DNA from: Akkermansiaceae bacterium UBA5689
Lineage (GTDB): Bacteria; Verrucomicrobiota; Verrucomicrobiia; Verrucomicrobiales; Akkermansiaceae
DNA length: 13,296 nt
Direction: 5' to 3'
Assembly: GCA_002420305.1 (NCBI GenBank)
Contig: DIHT01000016.1
Span: 1-13,296 of the forward strand
A program made the position numbers and the translations under genes. A model generated the notes under the pieces. It had not been told where the DNA came from. It ran no database searches and saw only the letters and a program-made list of their open reading frames with translations. Of this stretch, positions 7,336 to 13,296 are shown piece after piece. The first letter of the stretch is position 1, and the number at the start of each line of letters is the position of its first letter.

Positions 7336-8316
7336 ATGCCGGAAGGAAAACCCTGCTGCACCCCTCCAAGAGATCACAGCGATCCCAATACCAAGAAATC
7401 ATGCCTCCTCCGCTCACCGGACGCTGGTTCAGATAAAGGGATGACCATGGTCAAAAAAGGGATGTTCTCCATGGGCGCTGAAGGACCCGAATGTTGGAGC
7501 GGAGACGGGGAAGGACCGGTCCACCAAGTTAGTCTTGAGGACTATTTCATTGATCAAACCTCCGTTACCAATGAGTCATTTTCTACTTTTGTCGATGCGA
7601 CCGGATACCAGTCTGAAGCGGAACGCTTTGGATGGTCTTTTGTTTTTCACAACCAGATCCCCAAGGCTCACTTCAAACGCCTCAGCTTTGACCGGGCCTT
7701 TGGCGTCGAATGGTGGGCAAAGGTAGAGGGCGCCAGCTGGAAAAAACCGGGCGGACCTGGCACCAACATCCGGAAAATCATGAACCATCCGGTCGTCCAT
7801 ATCTCGTGGCATGATGCTGAGGCCTTCTGCCACTGGGCGGGAAAACGTCTTCCTACTGAAGCGGAATGGGAATGCGCTGCCCGCAGTGGGAAAGAGGGTT
7901 CCACTTACCCTTGGGGCGATGAACTGAGTCCCGGGGGCAAGCATCGATGTAACATATGGCAGGGACAATTTCCCAAAAAGGACCTTGGTGCTGATGGCTA
8001 CCGCGGCACCGCCCCGGCACGTTCATTTCCAGCCAACGATTTTGGACTCTATAACATGATGGGTAATACTTGGGATTGGGTTGCTGATTGGTTTGATCCC
8101 CACTATTACACCCAATCTCCGCTCAGGGACCCCGGAGGGCCCGTGAGCGGGACAGAAAAGGTCATCCGTGGAGGATCGTTTCTTTGCCACGAGTCCTACT
8201 GCAATCGATACCGCAACTCTGCTCGGAGCAAGGTCAGCCCTGATTCAACAACCTGCCATCTTGGCTTCAGATGTGCCCTCAGCCCAGCTGGTGAGGGAGC
8301 TGAGAGCCTCTCCTAA
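7336..8316 (+). CDS. Formylglycine-generating enzyme (sulfatase-modifying factor)
   Basis: A 326-residue FGE-sulfatase family protein. True FGEs oxidise the Cys of C-x-P-x-R in type I sulfatases to formylglycine, using O2 and a copper ion held by two Cys. The pair is present as C284 and C289 in GGSFLCHESYCNRYR, which separates this from the many FGE-like proteins (EgtB, lectin-type) lacking it. Other family landmarks: GMFSMGAEGPECWSGDGEGP near 42-61, the FGE-type insert GWSFVFHNQIP to WWAKVEGASW near 99-135, HPVVHISWHDAEAFCHWAGK and RLPTEAEWECAAR near 151-183, FGLYNMMGNTWDWVADW near 236-252, and LGFRCA at the end. There is no signal peptide, so it should act in the cytosol before export. I chose ATG 7336: bacterial FGEs often begin with a short CC-T-P segment like PCCTPPRD here, and the longer frame from 7255 would overlap the divergent gene's start. 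The likely client is the sulfatase at 11621-13162. Its TAA overlaps the stop of the convergent oxidoreductase gene. Confidence 0.95.
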   Translation: MPEGKPCCTPPRDHSDPNTKKSCLLRSPDAGSDKGMTMVKKGMFSMGAEGPECWSGDGEGPVHQVSLEDYFIDQTSVTNESFSTFVDATGYQSEAERFGWSFVFHNQIPKAHFKRLSFDRAFGVEWWAKVEGASWKKPGGPGTNIRKIMNHPVVHISWHDAEAFCHWAGKRLPTEAEWECAARSGKEGSTYPWGDELSPGGKHRCNIWQGQFPKKDLGADGYRGTAPARSFPANDFGLYNMMGNTWDWVADWFDPHYYTQSPLRDPGGPVSGTEKVIRGGSFLCHESYCNRYRNSARSKVSPDSTTCHLGFRCALSPAGEGAESLS

Positions 8317-9458
8317 CCGGGCACTTCAATCCACCGGCCCTCTCTGCTCGATTGCAGGCTAAGCTCAGCAAGCTGAACTCCTTTTGCCCCTTCACGCAGG
8401 CTCCAGGGAAAGGGTTCTCCTTCCACAACGTGCTTGAGGAACAACTCCCACTGGCTCTTGAAGGCGTTGTCAAATTCTTCCTGAGGTCGTAGTTCTTTCC
8501 AGTCCTCAAAGAAATCAATCGGGCTCTCTACATCCGGATTCCAAACCGGTGTTGGAGTGTTGGCCCGGGATTGAACAATGCACTTACGGAGGCCTACCGT
8601 CGCGCTCCCCTCAGTGCCATCAACCTGCATGGTAAACAGTTCATCACGCCGCACCCGGACACACCACGAGGAGTTGAACTGACACACCACTCCAGTATCC
8701 GTTTGAAGGATCGCATAGGCGGAGTCATCAGCTGTGCACTGGTACGCCTCTCCCTGTTCATCGACCCTCTCTGGAATGTGCGTAGCTGCATGACTGAAAA
8801 TGCGGGTTACTTTTCCGAACAGGTTATCGATTACATAGCGCCAGTGGCAGTGCATATCTATAATGATACCCCCTCCGTCTTCCTTTCGGTAGTTCCAGCT
8901 TGGTCGCTGCGCAGGACGCTCTGGATCGTGACCCGGATACACCCAGTATCCAAATTCTCCCCTCACCGAGAGGATCTTTCCAAAAAAGCCCTGATCCCGA
9001 AGAGACCGAAACTTCTGGATACCCGGAAGCCAGAGCTTGTCCTGGACGCTTCCGTTCTTTACTCCCGCCCTTTCTGCCTGCTCCGCAATAGCGAGCGCTT
9101 CTCCATAATCATTCGCAGTGGGTTTTTCGCAGTAGATGTGTTTACCCGCCTCAATCGCCCGCTCAAGGAAGCCCACCCTGTAAGGAGTCCCTGAGGCATC
9201 GAAAAAGATAGAATACGTCTCGTTCGCAAGGACCGCATCTAGATCTGTCGTGTAGTTCTCTACCCCATAACGCTCAGCCAGATTCTGCAATTTGGTCTCG
9301 TTGCGTCCGGTCAACACAAGCTCCGGAATGATTCTCTTATCCCCGCACACTACTCCTCCCTGCTCCCTGATGGCCAGGATGGATCGCACTAGATGTTGAT
9401 TGGTCCCCATGCGCCCGGTGACGCCGTTCATAATAATCCCGATTCGATGCTCGTTCAT
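8313..9458 (-). CDS. Gfo/Idh/MocA-family NAD(P)-dependent oxidoreductase
   Basis: A 381-residue protein with an N-terminal Rossmann domain and a C-terminal Gfo/Idh/MocA alpha/beta domain. The dinucleotide-binding loop is GVTGRMG (residues 12-18), and the conserved E-K-P of the family is at 111-113 (CEKPTAND). The segment GGGIIIDMHCHWRY (195-208) matches the G-G-G-x-x-x-D-x-x-x-H catalytic region, with D201 and H205. The protein is cytosolic, with no signal or Tat leader, unlike the exported members common in this phylum. Members oxidise or reduce hydroxyls of sugars, inositols or sugar acids; the substrate is not readable from sequence. The start at ATG 9458 fits the beginning of the first beta strand. 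It is the last gene of a minus-strand run, 105 bases after the isomerase gene, and its TAG shares bases with the FGE stop codon. Confidence 0.92.
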   Translation of the reverse strand: MNEHRIGIIMNGVTGRMGTNQHLVRSILAIREQGGVVCGDKRIIPELVLTGRNETKLQNLAERYGVENYTTDLDAVLANETYSIFFDASGTPYRVGFLERAIEAGKHIYCEKPTANDYGEALAIAEQAERAGVKNGSVQDKLWLPGIQKFRSLRDQGFFGKILSVRGEFGYWVYPGHDPERPAQRPSWNYRKEDGGGIIIDMHCHWRYVIDNLFGKVTRIFSHAATHIPERVDEQGEAYQCTADDSAYAILQTDTGVVCQFNSSWCVRVRRDELFTMQVDGTEGSATVGLRKCIVQSRANTPTPVWNPDVESPIDFFEDWKELRPQEEFDNAFKSQWELFLKHVVEGEPFPWSLREGAKGVQLAELSLQSSREGRWIEVPG

Positions 9459-9523
9459 GGTATTCAGATTTTGGGCGGAAACGTATCCTGAGGTTCACTA
9501 AGTTGCCGCTGAAAAGGTGGACC

Positions 9524-9545
9524 GGGTTGACACCAAGTCAAACCC
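9524..9545. repeat. Inverted repeat between isomerase and oxidoreductase genes
   Basis: GGGTTGAC (9524-9531) and GTCAA-A-CCC (9537-9545) are inverted copies around a 5-base centre, with one bulged A. It lies 18 bases past the end of the isomerase reading direction and 66 bases before the oxidoreductase ATG. It could be an operator or an intercistronic hairpin. No T-tract follows on the minus strand, so it is not a standard terminator. Confidence 0.4.
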
Positions 9546-9563
9546 TCCCCTTCCCTGAGTCAA

Positions 9564-10388
9564 TTATTTGACACGATATACCTCGTCATAGGATTCAAGG
9601 ATCCGATCCAGAAATTTATCCTGGTCCTCGTCCCACCATCTGCGTGAAAAGATCTCTACTTCACGGCGGCCATCAAACCCGGCCTCTCGTACCCACTGGT
9701 CAATTTCCCCGAGAGCAATACAACCTTCTCCCATGATCCCTCGATCGAGGAGAATATCCTCCTGATCAGGCTTAAAATCACAAATATGGTAGGCATCTAG
9801 CCAGCCATTGTCCGCACAGCGCTGCAGCTGCTCCCGCAGGTCCACCTCCCAGAAGACGTGATAGACGTCGACCGCCACCCCGACATTGGGCAACGATAAC
9901 TCCTCCGCAAGGGCATTAGCATCACGCAGGGAACAAATACCGGAACGATCGCCAGCGTAAACGGGGTGCAAAGGCTCGATCGCGAGTCGAATTCCCATCC
10001 GCTCCGCCTCTTCCGCTATCGCTCCGATTCCATCACGGATTTGCTCGTAATTCTGCCTGGCAGTCTGGCCCGGAGTAGCGCCGCAAACGAGCACGACCTG
10101 AGGAAGGCCAAGAGCGTCCGCCTCCATCAGGCATTCACGGTTTTTTTCAATTGCTACACGCCTTTCCTCAGCTGACGAACCAGTAAAAAAACCACCACGT
10201 ACTAAAGCAAGTCCTTCCAGTCCCGCATCGCGAATGTGCTGCCTGACCGAGCAGAGGTCTTCCCCTTCCAACGTTTCTCGCCAAACCGAAATACCACCGA
10301 TTCCGCGTCGAGCGTAACCCTCGATACACTCAGACATTGACCACGGACGAGTTGTAAACGTGTGAATAGCCAGTTCAGGATAGGACAT
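9564..10388 (-). CDS. Sugar phosphate isomerase/epimerase-type TIM barrel (AP_endonuc_2 family)
   Basis: A 274-residue single-domain protein of the xylose-isomerase-like TIM-barrel superfamily, which includes hydroxypyruvate isomerase, tagatose/psicose 3-epimerases and inosose dehydratase. The usual metal site can be traced: E138 in LAIEPLHP, D174 and H177 in VAVDVYHVFW, H201 in DAYHICDF and E245 in REVEIFSRRWW. This supports a divalent-metal enzyme acting by proton transfer next to a carbonyl. There is no signal peptide. The start is ATG 10388, since the first beta strand (ELAIHTFT) begins five residues later. It lies 69 bases after the lyase-like gene and 105 bases before the oxidoreductase gene, all on the minus strand, so the three are probably one operon. 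The exact substrate cannot be assigned. Confidence 0.9.
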   Translation of the reverse strand: MSYPELAIHTFTTRPWSMSECIEGYARRGIGGISVWRETLEGEDLCSVRQHIRDAGLEGLALVRGGFFTGSSAEERRVAIEKNRECLMEADALGLPQVVLVCGATPGQTARQNYEQIRDGIGAIAEEAERMGIRLAIEPLHPVYAGDRSGICSLRDANALAEELSLPNVGVAVDVYHVFWEVDLREQLQRCADNGWLDAYHICDFKPDQEDILLDRGIMGEGCIALGEIDQWVREAGFDGRREVEIFSRRWWDEDQDKFLDRILESYDEVYRVK

Positions 10389-10457
10389 GAGAACAGATAA
10401 AAACTAACAGGCCGTTAAGCATCACAGGAAACCTTGGATTTCCCAACCCGAGATTCA

Positions 10458-11411
10458 TCAACCTTTGAGTTCATAGCCGAGGCGCAAGGCACAGTCCCGC
10501 ATGATCTCCGCTTCCCAATCAGGGCGCCGCGGGCAACTGGAATGCGGCTCACTGCTGGGAATCCGGTCGAGAAGATGCTGAAAGACCGCACAACTGTGCT
10601 TGTATGCAGGGACAGGAGCACGAAACCCAACGTTACCAAGGTATTGGAGAGCGTCTGCCAGCTCATAATACTCAGAGTCCTCTTCCTCCCAGAGGCGGTC
10701 CCGCTCCGCAAACTTCTCTGGACAGAAAGCCGCCAACCCGAGCAGGTAGTCAGATCCATACTCAATCATATCGATCCCCAAATCGTTTCCAGTGTAAATC
10801 CGGAATTCTGGTCGCAACTCGTCCCGCAGAGCCAGTCGTTTCATTTCCTCGGCCCGGCTCAGGGAACTATGCTTGATTCCACTGAGGCTGGGGATCCCCA
10901 TGAGCCCCCGGATCGTCTCCTCCTCATAGATCATTCCAAACGGGGCGAAGACCTGTCCGAGTTCGAACCCAATCACTTTCGGATAGGGATCACAGATGGA
11001 AGCATAGAGATCAATAATTCGCTGCGGCTCCCAGTCATGGAAACGGGTGGTCTGGAAAATCACCGGGGTCCCCCCGTAGGAGGCGATTTCATCCATTTCT
11101 CTTCGATAGAGCTCCTCTAACTCACCTTCTCTTCCCTCCACAAAAGCGCCGGCCGCAAAATCCTGTCCATCTCCAAGAGTAGCAATCGTCCATTTCAGCA
11201 CCTCCGTCCTTTCGCTGGGAGCGATATAGTTTGCATATCCTGTATCCATATTCACTGCGCACCCGAGTCCAGCCTCAGCGGTCCGCTCTATGGCCTCACG
11301 AAAGGCCTTTCCCGCGATTTCGCCATTGTCGTCAAACGGTAGCAGGCAGGCCGCTAACCCCTCCACGTGGCGCCCCGGGCGCTTCTTCTCCAAGTAATCT
11401 GGAACCTTCAT
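10458..11411 (-). CDS. DHDPS/N-acetylneuraminate lyase superfamily protein
   Basis: A 317-residue TIM-barrel protein that I place in the dihydrodipicolinate synthase / N-acetylneuraminate lyase superfamily (pyruvate-type class I aldolases). Evidence: first strand EGLAACLLPFDDNGEI near residues 17-32, VNMDTGYANYIAPSERTEVL near 53-72 where relatives have G-T-T-G-E, and SGIKHSS near 177-183, with K180 in the position of the Schiff-base lysine. The typical Y-N-x-P segment carrying the catalytic Tyr is instead VIFQTTRF near 117-124, so the Tyr appears to be missing. The reaction may therefore differ from ordinary pyruvate aldolases. I chose ATG 11411 because the barrel begins soon after it and the length then matches the family; the frame continues to an ATG at 11552, but those 47 residues look unlike any part of the fold. 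It is the first gene of the minus-strand run and is divergent from the sulfatase. Confidence 0.8.
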   Translation of the reverse strand: MKVPDYLEKKRPGRHVEGLAACLLPFDDNGEIAGKAFREAIERTAEAGLGCAVNMDTGYANYIAPSERTEVLKWTIATLGDGQDFAAGAFVEGREGELEELYRREMDEIASYGGTPVIFQTTRFHDWEPQRIIDLYASICDPYPKVIGFELGQVFAPFGMIYEEETIRGLMGIPSLSGIKHSSLSRAEEMKRLALRDELRPEFRIYTGNDLGIDMIEYGSDYLLGLAAFCPEKFAERDRLWEEEDSEYYELADALQYLGNVGFRAPVPAYKHSCAVFQHLLDRIPSSEPHSSCPRRPDWEAEIMRDCALRLGYELKG

Positions 11412-11620
11412 AAAGATTTGATGATTCCCGGCATCATAATCCGCAACCCCAAAAAGCGCGGCCCGAAATTTACTGGTAGCCGACCCGGCTCTTTCGCCTG
11501 TCCCGCGACTTCTCCCTGTCAGGACAAAGTTATCCACAATTTGCAGCTCCATAAAGTTTTTGAATTCATCCCAACCAGTAGACCTATCACCTTGAAGGGG
11601 AACTCTTTCATCAAGAAACC
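11412..11620. promoter_or_regulatory. Divergent spacer between lyase-like operon and sulfatase gene
   Basis: This 209-base stretch separates two divergent start codons and should carry both promoters. On the plus strand TTATCC and TAAAGT lie 16 bases apart (about 11530-11557), a weak sigma70-like match for the sulfatase gene. On the minus strand a TATGAT hexamer lies close to the lyase-like start, without a clear -35. A small dyad TGTC-AG-GACA is at 11517-11526. If the lyase-like gene really started at 11552, most of this stretch would be coding. Confidence 0.4.
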
Positions 11621-13162
11621 ATGATGCATACTCCGGGCCTCATTCTGCTGACCGCTGTCACGCTGCTGATCCCAGTTGCCTACGCGCAACAGCTTCGCCA
11701 TCCAACCGCGCGCCCAAATATTCTGTGGCTGGTTGCGGACGATATGAACTGGGATTCCCCGGGTTGCTTTGGAGGCGTAGCCGAGGGAGTCTCCCCTAAC
11801 ATAGATCGACTCGCTGAGGAAGGCATCCAGTTCTGGCACGGCTATGCCAACATTGCCATCTGCACACCCTCTCGCAGCGTGATGCTGACCGGTCTCTATC
11901 CTCAGAACAATGGAGCAGAGGGATTTCAGCGCATCCATCCCGGAACTCCCAATCTTCCTTCTCTCCTGAACGCAGCTGGCTTTCTCTGTGGAACGATCGG
12001 AAAGCCCCTCAACCAACAGGAGCTTTTCAGGTGGTCGACAACATACACGTGGCAGGGTAAGGGCGACGAGAACCTCTGGGGGCGAGACCCCGCGATCTAT
12101 CGACGCTTCGCTCGGGACTTTTTCGCGAATGCGAAATCAGCGCGCCAACCCTTCTTCCTGATGGCAAACACCCATGACCCTCATGATCCCTTTGCTGTCC
12201 CCGGCCCTGAGGGTCGTCACCCGGGCAATCCTCACTACGAGCGGGCGGAGTCGTCGCAAAGCTACGACCCGTCTGAAGTTAGGGTCAGCGCGGGACTGCC
12301 CGATTTACCAGAGATCCGCAAACATCTCGCTCGCTATGCGGGATCCGTACGCCGGACAGACGACATGGTAGGCGCGGTCCTGCAGGAGCTGGATCGTGCC
12401 GGACTCGCAGACAATACGATCGTACTGTTCCTGTCCGACCACGGGATGGCGTTCCCGGGGGTAAAAGCAAACTGCTATCCCGACAGCACTCGCTCGCCGT
12501 GGATTATCCGATGGCCCGGGGTAGTTGCCCCCGGACAGGACGACAGGCACCACATGCTTTCCTGCGTAGACCTTCAGCCGACCTTCCTCGACGCCGCAAA
12601 ATTACCCCCTGCTCCCCAAGCTGACGGGCGCTCCTTTCTCCCGATCCTTCAGGGTGTCCAACAACCAAACCGGGACTACGTCTTCACCCAGTTCTTCCAT
12701 ATCCACGGCAGAGACGCATTCCCGATGAGAGGAATTCTCTCACGCGACTGGGCCTATCTTTTTAATCCGTGGGCTGATGGCACTCGAAATTTCCCGAGGC
12801 AATGGAACGGATTTGACGTGCTTCGCAAGATAGCCCAAACCCGGCCGCCCGTGGAACGTCGTGTCCATCACCTCTCATTCCGGACTGTCGAGGAGTTCTA
12901 TAATCTTCGTGAAGACCCCCACTGTCTATCCAACCTGCTGGCGACAGAGGCCTCATCCCCTCGGAGTCCAATCCCGGTCAGCAAGTTCCGAGAGCATCTC
13001 AGGAACTTGATGCTGCAACTTTCGGACCCCGCCCTGCCTGCCTTCGATAACCGTCATGATCCTCAAGCCCTTCAACTCTTCATGAAAAGCTACACAGACC
13101 GTGCCACCCGGGAGATCGAGGAACTGCGATCCTACGAGCAGGTCAAAGGATACCGATTCTAG
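11621..13162 (+). CDS. Secreted S1-type sulfatase, formylglycine-dependent
   Basis: A 513-residue type I sulfatase. Residues 1-22 (hydrophobic, ending AYA) form a signal peptide. The metal-binding start is NILWLVADDMNWD with D40 and D41. The formylglycine site is C81-T-P-S-R85 (NIAICTPSRSVMLTGLYP), the substrate of FGE. Further landmarks: G127-K128, NTHDPHDPF with H185, IVLFLSDHGMAFPG with D273 and H274, and K282 in VKANCYPDSTRSPWIIRWPG. The overall pattern, especially the C-terminal half, resembles heparan N-sulfatase-like (S1_8-like) proteins; I give that subfamily as a tentative reading. One oddity is that the His normally found after G-K is absent: the sequence reads GKPLNQQ. The N-terminus starts with two ATG codons (11621 and 11624), either of which could be used. 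No Shine-Dalgarno is clear. It is divergent from the lyase-like operon, and its stop lies six bases from that of a convergent gene. Confidence 0.94.
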   Translation: MMHTPGLILLTAVTLLIPVAYAQQLRHPTARPNILWLVADDMNWDSPGCFGGVAEGVSPNIDRLAEEGIQFWHGYANIAICTPSRSVMLTGLYPQNNGAEGFQRIHPGTPNLPSLLNAAGFLCGTIGKPLNQQELFRWSTTYTWQGKGDENLWGRDPAIYRRFARDFFANAKSARQPFFLMANTHDPHDPFAVPGPEGRHPGNPHYERAESSQSYDPSEVRVSAGLPDLPEIRKHLARYAGSVRRTDDMVGAVLQELDRAGLADNTIVLFLSDHGMAFPGVKANCYPDSTRSPWIIRWPGVVAPGQDDRHHMLSCVDLQPTFLDAAKLPPAPQADGRSFLPILQGVQQPNRDYVFTQFFHIHGRDAFPMRGILSRDWAYLFNPWADGTRNFPRQWNGFDVLRKIAQTRPPVERRVHHLSFRTVEEFYNLREDPHCLSNLLATEASSPRSPIPVSKFREHLRNLMLQLSDPALPAFDNRHDPQALQLFMKSYTDRATREIEELRSYEQVKGYRF

Positions 13163-13168
13163 CAGAGG

Positions 13169-13294
13169 TCAGTCCCGAACCCCAAAACCCTCACGTCGCC
13201 GCCGGTCATCCTCCGCTCTCTTGCGCTCTCGCTCCGCGGCCTGCTCGGCCTTTCGCTCCTGTAATTCCCGGGCTGCTCGTTGAAAGGGCGATTC
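13169..13294 (-). CDS. C-terminal end of a charged helical protein (5' end outside window)
   Basis: On the minus strand an open frame runs from the right edge through 41 codons to a TGA at 13171-13169. The residues (ESPFQRAARELQERKAEQAA, then a run rich in Glu, Arg and Lys ending GFGVRD) form a highly charged, probably coiled-coil helix. I do not recognise a family. It is convergent with the sulfatase and only six bases separate the stop codons, a typical tail-to-tail spacing. The two other minus-strand frames give less protein-like sequence or earlier stops. The fragment is short, so it remains possible that it is a chance frame. Confidence 0.55.
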   Translation of the reverse strand, partial: ESPFQRAARELQERKAEQAAERERKRAEDDRRRREGFGVRD

Positions 13295-13296
13295 CC

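Noticed and set aside
6084..11411. A sialic acid catabolic operon (sialidase plus N-acetylneuraminate lyase plus epimerase)
   Set aside because: The lyase-like protein lacks the Y-N-x-P Tyr and the standard G-x-T-G-E loop of N-acetylneuraminate lyase, no NanK or NanE kinase/epimerase is present, and the propeller genes are in a different transcription unit. The fold match alone does not support it.
10458..11411. Assignment as dapA (dihydrodipicolinate synthase of lysine synthesis)
   Set aside because: The catalytic Tyr segment is absent and the neighbours are sugar enzymes, so a housekeeping lysine role is not supported.
11412..11552. N-terminal extension of the lyase-like protein to the ATG at 11552
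   Set aside because: The 47 extra residues do not resemble any part of the barrel or a signal peptide. The internal ATG at 11411 gives a normal family length.
11471..11580. Inverted pair TACTGGT / ACCAGTA about 96 bases apart
   Set aside because: Seven-base arms at this distance are expected by chance, and the first arm has no positional relation to a promoter.

Overview
The window most likely comes from the PVC superphylum, probably Verrucomicrobiota, with Planctomycetota as the alternative. The main evidence is the adjacent DUF1549/DUF1553 (PSCyt2/PSD1) and DUF1501 proteins, a pair largely typical of these phyla. A sulfatase, a formylglycine-generating enzyme, a sialidase-fold protein and Gfo/Idh/MocA-type sugar enzymes fit the same lifestyle. 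Most chosen start codons lack a clear Shine-Dalgarno sequence, and base composition looks moderately GC-rich and fairly even throughout. I see no rRNA, tRNA, CRISPR array, transposase or other mobile-element gene.

Layout. Bases 3-254 hold the C-terminal end of a plus-strand gene encoding a His/Glu/Arg-rich 8-residue repeat followed by a coiled coil; it ends at a hairpin terminator. Next to it, facing the other way, is a terminator for a minus-strand pair: a secreted DUF1549/DUF1553 protein (4512-1888) followed by a DUF1501 protein with a Tat-like leader (1848-391). A 534-base stretch without a convincing gene (4513-5046) follows. A second minus-strand pair encodes an exported sialidase-fold (Asp-box) protein (7262-6084) and an AEC-family permease (6021-5047). 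Divergent from it, across 73 bases, is a formylglycine-generating enzyme (FGE, 7336-8316, plus). Its stop codon overlaps that of a minus-strand three-gene run transcribed DHDPS/NAL-superfamily lyase-like (11411-10458), TIM-barrel sugar isomerase/epimerase (10388-9564), Gfo/Idh/MocA oxidoreductase (9458-8313). A 209-base divergent spacer separates that run from a secreted S1 sulfatase with the C-T-P-S-R formylglycine motif (11621-13162, plus). The last bases hold the C-terminal end of a minus-strand gene encoding a highly charged helix.

How the genes may fit together (inference). The locus looks like an accessory region for use of a sulfated or otherwise decorated carbohydrate. The cytosolic FGE would convert the sulfatase cysteine to formylglycine before export. 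The sulfatase, the sialidase-fold protein and the DUF1501/DUF1553 pair would act outside the cytoplasm. Released sugars or sugar acids would be processed inside the cell by the oxidoreductase, isomerase and lyase-like protein, while the AEC permease could move an organic acid. The three-enzyme module is the part most likely to encode an uncharacterised pathway: the lyase-like protein keeps the Schiff-base lysine of its superfamily but lacks the usual Y-N-x-P segment. The sulfatase also departs from the family norm, lacking the usual active-site histidine after its G-K motif.
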